NCBI GenBank assembly: GCA_025602905.1
Contig: JAHLKI010000015.1
Location: 1-64,000 of the forward strand
Source of the DNA: Phlyctochytrium arcticum
Lineage: Eukaryota; Chytridiomycota; Chytridiomycetes; Chytridiales; Chytridiaceae
DNA length: 64,000 nucleotides
Reading direction: 5' to 3'
Made by a program: the position numbers and the translations under genes. Position 1 is the stretch's first letter; each line of letters begins with the position of its first letter. A model generated the notes under the pieces. The model was not told where the DNA came from and ran no database searches. It was given only the letters and a program-made list of their open reading frames with translations. Below are positions 10,204-17,267 of this stretch, in pieces.

Positions 10204-11546
10204 AGATGGCAGACAACGGCAATGACATGTGGAACTATCCCAAGTGGGACACTATTCTCGAGGATGTCAGACGTAGCAGTAAAATATGTTTTACAACTTG
10301 AAAGTTGATGCCGACGCAAATCCCGGTAAATAAAAGAAAATGTTTCTGCGGACGCAATGACACTAACGCAATTGGCAGACGATATTTTGGCCTTTTTTAC
10401 TGAAATTGTGACGAGTGGTCAACTGGAACTGCCTCCCGATCGCAAATACCCCGAGGTTGGCCCGTTTGAACCGACAAGGGAGTCGGAGCGAAAGCATAAC
10501 CCATAACTGGGATCCTCGAAAGGAGAGATATATGGTACGGCCCATCCCCCGGCTAAAAAAGTTTAACGGGCTATTGTCCTTGACCGAGGCTTATGTTTTT
10601 GATTTCAGAAATTCTGGCTCCAATGGGCATATGAATGGTACACTCGAGAGAACATGGAAAATAGTGATGGGGCGGACTTGGATAATCTGTACCGAAAGGC
10701 AATCTTAGTGACCGAGAAAAAGTTACTTACCTGGATGCGGTAAGCGTGGCATTTCGCGGTTAAATATGTTTTAACAACGGGTCTAAAATCTTTGTTCTGT
10801 CAGGTTCCACCGCCTAAGAAATAATCCTAATCTTAGCTATGAACGCGTCCCTTTGTCCAAAACCCAAATTATGCGCAGGTCAAAGGCCCCCAACGTTATC
10901 AGACTTGACCCTGATCGTCTTGACAGCATCGCCAAAGAATTTCACAAAGTCCAGGGTGTCATCGGGAAGAGGCGCCTCGTCGGTGCAATTTCCTTTGACG
11001 CGGCCGATACCGGAGTTGCGACCGTGCAGAGACTTAACGGGCGGGTCAAAGGCACCGTTGATTGCGGTTCCGGCTTGAACAAGCAGATCGCTGACTTTGA
11101 GGACGTCAATATTGTAAGATGGTTTTCTGCGCGAAAATGATCGCACTGGGGTTCTAACCATGGGGCTATGTAGCTTGAGGAACGCCTTGATCTGTAGCAA
11201 CTGTATTGTGACCCCGGTCCGACATCAAAGCAATAGTGGATCTGTATCGAGATCAAAGTGTCGCGCATGCCTCTTCCTTTCCCGATCCCAACGACCCTCA
11301 TGGATACATTCAAAAACCTATTCGGCAAAAAATCACCAGCCCAAAATGCCTACTACTGGACAAGGCGCTGGGAACCATCAAGGATGGTTATGACAAGTTG
11401 CAATAGCTTATTGACGACGGATTTGGGCACCTCGTCTGCAGACATGTACCATCAGAGAGCGGTAGTGCTGTCCTTGCATATGCTGATGAGCCGTTCAGAA
11501 GATATGGTGGGAGCAAAGTTGTCCGATCTGATGTTATACACGGCGT
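10204..11546 (+). mobile_element. Crypton-like recombinase, N-terminal fragment (broken)
   Basis: N-terminal half of the same family as the fragment at 7.0-8.1 kb. It opens with MADNGNDMWNYPKWD near 10206. A long two-exon piece follows, FWLQWAYEWYTRENM near 10612 to LLTWM, with a GT-AG intron at about 10740-10802 and then RFHRLRNNPNLSYERVPLSK and on to FEDVNI near 11114. After another intron-like gap comes AIVDLYRDQ near 11230, then GTIKDGYDKLQ, an in-frame TAG near 11404, and GFGHLVCRHV. The segment with DLYRDQ and DGY matches the core-binding (SAM-like) region of fungal Crypton proteins in residue order. Internal stops at several points show it is inactive. Being downstream of the C-terminal fragment, it is either a second copy or part of a permuted insertion. 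Confidence 0.6.
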
Positions 11547-12199
11547 AAGTTCACATATGTTTGATCTTGCATTGAGTATGAAGATTGACTTTTCTTTTGA
11601 CAGCATGATGACAATGAAAGCGGTGATAATGGCGAGTCTCTGGCTCACCGATAGCGACGCCCATGACCACCATTCGAACATTGGCTGACTACCCGAAAGA
11701 TGGCGGAACTTCTTGGAATAAGCGACCACTTTTGGAACTACCCACCGACCTCTCTTCGGCACGAGTCAGGCCACTCAGACAATGAGAAAATCTGCCGCCG
11801 CCGCCCGGATCTTTCTTAAGGCGCTAAACTCCCCCTTCAACAGGCCCTAACCATGCTGTGGGGTTCCAACGCCCCCACCCCGTACTCCAACGCCCTTGCA
11901 TTTCGAAATACGAGACCGCGTGAATTGGCGTTGGGCTGCCAATATTGGGAGAACTGTATGGGAGCTGGAAATATCAGCGGGTAGTCGGTGGGTCTTGGAG
12001 TGCGATATACACCGACAAGTTAACCGGAGCGCGCGCCATTGCGCGGTTATATTGGCCAAAGTTGGGTCCGGGCGAGTGGAGAATCGCAAATCGTTGCCAG
12101 AACAAATGCCAGTGTGGTCAGCACTAATGCCAGCGTTGACTGGTACAATTTTTGTCGAAAAATTTGCCGAGCAGCCTAACAGCACGATCCTGCCATTTC
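11547..12199. other. Unassigned stretch inside the mobile-element island
   Basis: No family-level match. An open frame begins near 11896 and runs into the transposase piece at 12200, so part of this may be the eroded N-terminus of that transposase, but its sequence is not conserved enough to tell. Confidence 0.3.
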
Positions 12200-12290
12200 G
12201 CGAGTCGATGGCGAACGGGGGCGGAATGGTGGACGACGAGTCAAAGTTCGGAAAACGCAAATATAACGCGAAGCGGCTGGAAGGCCAACA
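12200..12290 (+). mobile_element. IS1595/Merlin-like transposase fragment (first catalytic Asp region)
   Basis: The translation contains DDESKFGKRKYNAKRLEGQ. ISXO2/IS1595-type DDE transposases, the family of eukaryotic Merlin elements, typically carry VEIDESKFGKRKYNRG followed by RVEG at the first catalytic Asp. Sequence similarity ends soon after. The frame then stops at about 12325. It is one of several broken pieces of this family in the island. Confidence 0.7.
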
Positions 12291-12366
12291 AAAATATTTT
12301 CTCTACAACATACCCCAAGCACAATGAGTTCCCTCACCCCGCAACCACCCCGGGAAATCCACTACT

Positions 12367-12528
12367 GAGTACGTATCCCTCCTTAACGGCGCCGCTATCT
12401 CTTGGGCATCGAAACGACAACCGACTGTGGGTCTATCTTCGACCGAGGCCGACTGTATGGCTGCAACAGCCGCGATCAAAGCCAGTTTACAATGTGCGCC
12501 GCAAGCACATGCACAAAGTGGCGGCTGA
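12367..12528 (+). mobile_element. Ty1/Copia retrotransposon RNase H fragment
   Basis: A 53-codon frame ending at TGA. It reads EYVSLLNGAAISWASKRQ, then PTVGLSSTEADCMAATAA and a few more residues. This is the canonical Copia RNase H signature, in which SW-SKRQ-TV-LS-TEAE-Y precedes the active-site region. Only this piece survives; no LTRs, integrase or reverse transcriptase were found near it. It is wedged between transposase fragments. Confidence 0.85.
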
Positions 12529-12609
12529 GTTGCTTGGACAAGCGGCAGCGTCTGCCATCCTGTGTTGCAGGTTTTTCGTTCGGGAACAGTTCCCGAGTGA
12601 GGAATACAT

Positions 12610-12715
12610 GGGCTTCAAGGCAGCGGAAACCCTTACCTATGCCATTTGGAGAAAGATCGCACCGGGCACCACTATCTACAGCGACATGTGGAAGGGATAT
12701 TTAACTCCGTGGAAA
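12610..12715 (+). mobile_element. IS1595/Merlin-like transposase fragment, copy 1 of the SDMWKGY motif
   Basis: The frame reads IWRKIAPGTTIYSDMWKGY (about 12640-12700). This is the second catalytic Asp motif (PGST-I-SD-W-Y) of IS1595/Merlin-type transposases. The upstream residues in the same frame do not match the family, and the downstream GF-H--VNHS region is missing, cut off by the pogo-like scrap. Confidence 0.75.
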
Positions 12716-12729
12716 TCGATGAGCCCAAG

Positions 12730-12856
12730 TTTGACTCGGGGGAGCTGGACGAAAACCTCATGGAAAATATGGATGAGACGCACTTCGTGATCAACTTTGA
12801 CAACAAACGGACATCTGCCAAAACCCTTATTGAATATGCGGATGTCGTGTGTAGCG
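12730..12856 (+). mobile_element. Pogo-like DDE transposase fragment (DETHF motif)
   Basis: A short in-frame segment contains GELDENLMENMDETHFVI, then FDNKRT and YADVVCS. The order MDETHF, DNG-T and KYADVVSG is typical of a DDE-superfamily transposase group expanded in zoosporic fungi and oomycetes, where the Asp of MDE is catalytic. The rest of the gene is absent. The family name is from memory of the motif, so the group assignment is less sure than the transposase call. Confidence 0.6.
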
Positions 12857-12885
12857 TAAGTTTGGGAAAAGAAAGTATAACCGCG

Positions 12886-13140
12886 GCAAGGCGGGTCGAA
12901 GGGCAGTGGGTCTTTCGTGGAATTGAGAGGAGCAACCCACCCAATCTCCTAAAGGTGCCCGTCATGCGCAAACGCTTACCTCCAACTTTGTTACCGACTT
13001 GAATTCCATCCCCGTCGGAAACACGGGTGGGTGTCAAGAATCTGATTACGTTCCGAACCTGTGGTCATCTGGAAGAAGATAGCCCCGGGCACGCTCATCT
13101 ACAGTGACATGTGGAAAGGCTATGTGACGCGCCAAAAAAT
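12886..13140 (+). mobile_element. IS1595/Merlin-like transposase fragment, copy 2
   Basis: Two frames separated by a frameshift give one continuous region of the family: RRVEGQWVFRGIERSN and KVPV (about 12889-12965), ending at a stop near 13000, then VIWKKIAPGTLIYSDMWKGY (about 13062-13122). In intact relatives these parts are contiguous. It lacks the third catalytic region. Confidence 0.75.
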
Positions 13141-13451
13141 CAGCACTTGGACATCCTCGTATACTTGGCTCAATCTCAACCTTTGTATATGTCTCACGGT
13201 AACCTGCCCGGTCGTAAGATTTTCGGCACAAAAGTCAGCACCTGAATTGCCGTATACCGATTTTTCGTTAGTCTCAAATTATCTACCATGTCACAATCTC
13301 TCTGGACCGGTACTATACAAACTCAGCATCGTTCAACCTCACGTTATCTCTACTTCGCAATGTCCCAAAGTATGTACTAGTCCACAATTAAAATTGACTT
13401 TGGCAACGATCTAAAGGGAAAAATATAATAGACTTAGGAAAAAGAAAACCA

Positions 13452-14048
13452 GTGCCAACGGCGAAAGTTGCAGCAGCGAAAAAGGCCAAAGAAGCCGAGG
13501 CACCAAAGGCAACCAAAGCGCACCTGGACAAACGCGACAGATTTGTTATAGCCGACTGGTTCAGGAATCCGAAAAACCACGCGATGGTTTACGGCGCGTC
13601 CGGCAAGACGGTTGTAAATGGCGAGTCCAAGAGCAAGATGGCGGGGCTGACCATGCTCGCCAACCATGTTAACCGCCAGAATAACAACCGTCTTGTCCTG
13701 GACGGCAACGCCATGCGCGCCCGTCTGCGCACCTACCACCAAGCCTATGTCACTGCCAAACAATTCCTCTCGTCGACCAGGGCCGGCCTCGACGAAGATG
13801 ACATGAAAAAGGGATACAAGACCCTAATGGACAGAGTGAACGACAAGTGTCCGTACTTTGACCTGATGAACGAGGTGTTTGGCACCAAGCCAAACACAAT
13901 TGCCCACGCGGAGGTGGAGTTCGGGATGGGGACCATCCTTGGGGTCAGGATGCAGTTGTCATCCTTGATGATGATCCTTCATGGTGAAAAGACCTCGCGT
14001 GAACTTAGCCACACAACGTCCTTTTCCGTGGGAAATTCAAGTCATTGA
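13452..14048 (+). CDS. Unknown protein with a SANT/trihelix-like conserved block; likely mobile-element associated
   Basis: A 198-codon open frame without an upstream ATG; the first codon shown is GTG, so a 5' exon or truncation is likely. After a Lys/Ala-rich start come DRFVIADWFRNPKNHAMVYG, SKMAGLTMLANHVNRQNNN, then MRARLRTYHQAYVTAK and CPYFDLMNEVFGTKPN. The pattern of a W-containing helix, a conserved N-R-Q helix, a Y-x5-Y helix and a final CP-Y/F...LFG resembles lineage-expanded DNA-binding-like proteins in chytrids and oomycetes that accompany transposases. The tail after about codon 160 looks unrelated and may be readthrough. Function is unknown. It lies between two transposase fragments. 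Confidence 0.5.
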   Translation: MPTAKVAAAKKAKEAEAPKATKAHLDKRDRFVIADWFRNPKNHAMVYGASGKTVVNGESKSKMAGLTMLANHVNRQNNNRLVLDGNAMRARLRTYHQAYVTAKQFLSSTRAGLDEDDMKKGYKTLMDRVNDKCPYFDLMNEVFGTKPNTIAHAEVEFGMGTILGVRMQLSSLMMILHGEKTSRELSHTTSFSVGNSSH

Positions 14049-14215
14049 TTACCTTAACCCTCCTAGTCCAATCCTTTCCAGCGGACTTTCTTTCTATCCC
14101 AATTGTGGAAGGCGAACTGGAGAGACCCTCTGACCGGGCCCCACTTTTGGGCTTCTATCTAATCCAACATCCTGAGGAGCAGCATGGCAAACGGGTGGCA
14201 TACGCTGACGTATGT

Positions 14216-14371
14216 GATCTGGGGGAAATCGCGCTCTACAGTGACATGTGGAAAGGGTATGTGGCGAGAGAGCAGGGGTTTGACCATCTGACGGTCAACA
14301 AGGCCCTGACCTACTTTGGGACGTTCAGACAGGACGTTTGGCCGCCCCAGTTAAACTGGTTGGTCCCATAG
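14216..14371 (+). mobile_element. IS1595/Merlin-like transposase fragment, copy 3
   Basis: The frame reads IALYSDMWKGYVAREQGF then DHLTVNKALTYF and stops at about 14371. This retains the second catalytic Asp plus the following GF-HLTVN block that is lost in the other two copies; the conserved NHS of the family is NKA here. The third catalytic Glu region is missing. Confidence 0.75.
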
Positions 14372-14976
14372 CCCAAAACAACCCAGTGCCCAGACCGGCG
14401 AATACGCCAACCACTGTCGGACCGGAAAACAACCCCACCAACCAAGACCTTCAAGGCTGGATGGTGAGCAACCCTGCCAACCTCCCCACCACCGAGACCG
14501 TCCATCACCACTCATCAAACCTCCTCGTCCGCACTCTCCAACGGGGCCAATGGCTCTGCGTCGCCCTCTCCCACTACGGCTACTCCGACCAACCCTTCTT
14601 TTCGATTTTCTCCATTATTTTTCCACTTTTTACTTAGATTTTCTATATATATCGTCACCCCCACTCTCTATCTACACTACTTTGAATAGAAAGAGCCGTA
14701 AACCCATGTTTGAAGGGTACCTGTACGAGTTCATGTGATGCACAGTAATTACAATTAGTAAAGTTCCTTACACGCCAGTCAGACATACCGAAACGTCTGA
14801 CGAATATATGACACTGTAAATGTTGTCCACAGAATCCCCTTCCTGCCTACTTCATTCCCAAATATACATAGAATCCAATACAGCTGCATACGCCGGACAA
14901 TGAAAACATCGGAAAAACTACGAAACTATGCGTAGCATCTCCATATGATATCTAATTTGCTTCTCCATAAACTGGA
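14372..14976. other. Right edge of the mobile-element island
   Basis: Pro/Thr-rich open frames to about 14640 have no recognisable family. The rest is A/T-rich with no coding signal. No terminal inverted repeat or target-site duplication bounding the whole island could be recognised by eye. Confidence 0.4.
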
Positions 14977-15192
14977 CTAGTGTGAGCTATACGTGGGTCG
15001 GTCCGGACGTAGGCGAAAATAACGCGTCGGGAAATTGACCTTCTCGGGTGCTGGTCTTGCGCACGGTTGGCCGGTAGCGAGACCGTGTGTGGAGGGACCG
15101 TACACCAATGTGCCGTCCGTGAGAATCTTGATCCTTGGTACCTGCTTTGAGGCAAATAGCTTGGCGGCTCGTTCAGGTTGTTTCTTCCAAAT
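14977..15192 (-). CDS. Possible terminal exon of a small unidentified gene
   Basis: A minus-strand frame of 71 codons begins right after a plausible intron end (TGATAG, acceptor at 15193) and closes with a stop at 14977. It is basic and includes ERAAKLFASKQVPRIKILTD then GTLVYGPSTHG. The composition would suit a small mitochondrial protein, but I recognise no family. I could not define the upstream exon with the start codon. It may be a real gene end spared at the edge of the mobile-element island, or chance. Confidence 0.35.
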   Translation of the reverse strand: MWKKQPERAAKLFASKQVPRIKILTDGTLVYGPSTHGLATGQPCARPAPEKVNFPTRYFRLRPDRPTYSSH

Positions 15193-15393
15193 CTATCAGA
15201 ACATCGGGAACTGACGTGATTGTAGATCGCAAAGACGCCTTTCAGCCATCAAGAAGATTTAGGAGTACTGTAGATGGTCAAAACCACACATCTCCACTAC
15301 TTGGCACCCATCGCCAGCAGCATGTGCCTAGCCCAAGGAACGCACGTTTTGCCGAAAGAATGAATGAGTGCAACCGCATTTTAAGTTGGCTTT

Positions 15394-16579
15394 TTACAGG
15401 ATCACACATCCGCAGGTAGCAGTCTTGGGTTGAGTTACGGCAGGAGATCCAAAAGTTCTCAGCGCGATGGAGTTGGTTTCGGTCATTGGGGATGCTGGGG
15501 GGTTTGCGGGTTTGCCGGATTGCGTCGTTGAAAATGATGATATTGAAGGAGGTTGGGTGTTGGTAGGGGTTGTAATCACGCTTTCGGGTTCGACGCTTGT
15601 CATTTTCGGCACGACCACGGCCTCCTCCTCTGTGGCCGCTGAATCTCGCCGGGTGACCGTATTATCCTCCTCCGGGCTAGGGGCAGCATCTGACCCACAT
15701 ACTGATTTGGGAGTAAGAGCCATCGCGGGTTCCTCCTCCACTGAAAGGGCCGGAGATCTTGTCATGAGGGGATCAAAAGGTATCGTTCGAAGGGACGAGC
15801 GTGACGCCATGTGCGGAAGCAGTTTGCTAAATGGCACACCGGCCTCATCCTCGGCCTTGGATATATATGTTGCGATGGTGGATTTGGAGCTGTAGCGTCT
15901 CATCCGGTGCACAAGATCTGGATGGGCCTGAACAGTCGGCTGACCAACCGCAGCAGACGACAGTCCGAGGCATTCTCGAATGGATTCAAATACTAGATCA
16001 ATGTTTTTTCCCGATTTGGCGGAACACTGATAGAAATTGACGGCTCCAATCTCTTGCGATATCTGAACAGCCTACTTGTTCTCTCGTTAATTCATGAACA
16101 TCAATTCCAAAACACAAGGCCCCTGACCAAATTCACATCTACTTGATCCGCCGATAAATCATCTTGGCATCCCACCACCAAGAGTTTGGATGAAGAACTA
16201 AAGTACTTGACTTCAGGCTGCCACTAAATTTTGGGTAATGTAAGCCGATATCTAAGTGCTTTAAGTTCCTTCATGATATTTTCTTTACCTTTTCAACAAC
16301 ATTTTCCAATGAAAACGGACTATTCATTGAAAACACAATAACAAAGAGATCGGCTCCATCATAACTGAGAGGTCGTAGCCGATCCAATTCTTGGGCTCCC
16401 GCAGTGTCACATAGTTCCAAGGCATTATCCGACGACTCGTAGGTTTCGCAAAGGGTTGGGTAGTGTTGGTCCGTAAAAGGTAATCCCAAGTAGGCTGCTA
16501 TAAGAGACGTTTTGCCGACACCCTCATCCCCGACGAAAACCACCTTGGCTGCTGCTGCTGCACCCGGACTGCTCAACAT
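15394..16579 (-). CDS. Rho-family small GTPase with atypical active site and long tail
   Basis: Three exons (16579-16289, 16223-16128, 16071-15394) give about 354 residues. The G domain shows a P-loop GDEGVGKTS (17-25), DTAGAQELDRLRPLSY (58-73), a degenerate G4 VGCQDDL and a G5 CSAKSG. The RLRPLSY segment marks the Rho family. Two positions that are Gly and Gln in active Ras/Rho proteins are replaced: Glu19 (Ras 12) and Ala62 (Ras 61). A tail of about 170 low-complexity residues follows and ends in CVIL, a CAAX box whose last Leu favours geranylgeranylation, so the protein is probably membrane-attached. G4 lacks the usual TKxD Lys. It resembles the GTPase-deficient Rnd type by analogy only. 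It diverges from the acylphosphatase gene across 151 bp. Confidence 0.85.
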
Positions 16580-16730
16580 TGGGAGAGACTAGAAAAGAAT
16601 AGAGGTACGGAGGCCCTCCGCCGCTTTTGCATGGTGTTGTACAGGCAGAGCGGCAAGGCTTTGTCATTTTGGCATTTCGCGAACTCCGCAACACAATCAC
16701 ATTCTTCCAGCAGCAATCTGCACAAGTGAA
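16580..16730. promoter_or_regulatory. Bidirectional promoter, Rho GTPase / acylphosphatase
   Basis: Only 151 bp separate the two divergent start codons, so the two genes must share this interval for both promoters and leaders. No motif is claimed. Confidence 0.6.
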
Positions 16731-17204
16731 ATGTCTCTTACCTCCTGTACCTTTGAAGTATTTGGGAAAGTCCAAGGTTTGTCGAACGGACAACAGATCT
16801 TGGATTCAAGGGAAAAAGTTCACAAAAGTCACACGTGCATAATAGGGGTATGGTTTCGAAAACACTGCATACAAAGCGGTAAAAAGTTCGGTGTGGTGGG
16901 CTATGTTAGAAACACGGAGCGGGGTACAGTGGAGGGAGTCGTGCAAGGTTCTCCAGGTTGGTTTGTGCTGGCATTTGGATTTCATTCAACGAGCGTCGCT
17001 GCTAAAGACGTACATTTGGCAGGGGCTGTTGCCGAATTGTAGGTTGTCCGTGATCATCACTAGGTCGATACCCATTCACTCGTTATGGCATTTAGCAAGG
17101 AAAGTTTGCGTATTGGCTCGCCCAAATCAAGAGTAGATGAATGCAGGACGACCGATACGGAGATACAAGTACTAGAATTTGCAAGCTTTGAAAAAAAGCA
17201 CTGA
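16731..17204 (+). CDS. Acylphosphatase
   Basis: Small enzyme that hydrolyses the carboxyl-phosphate bond of acylphosphates in the cytosol. Exon 1 (16731-16776) ends in FEVFGKVQ and exon 2 starts at 16846 with GVWFRKHCIQSGKKFG. Together they rebuild the family signature G-x-VQGVxFR, in which the Arg binds phosphate, followed by VVGYVRNTERGTVEGVVQG with the catalytic Asn. A last exon carries GSPKSRVDECRTTDTEI and LEFASFEKKH before the stop at 17202-17204. The boundary of the third exon, somewhere between 16950 and 17105, is uncertain because several acceptors are possible. Total length is about 90-100 residues, normal for the family. It converges with CENP-C, stops 63 bp apart. Confidence 0.8.
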
Positions 17205-17267
17205 GAATATGTTTCCGCTCTAAAGACGATTCCGTCGATTATGTACAGTGTTGACAGCGGATCCTCT

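Noticed and set aside
6480..14400. The whole island as one large integrated virus or Starship-like element
   Set aside because: Only one virus-type domain is present, no captain recombinase or cargo layout is seen, and no flanking repeats were found; a mosaic of decayed transposons explains it better.
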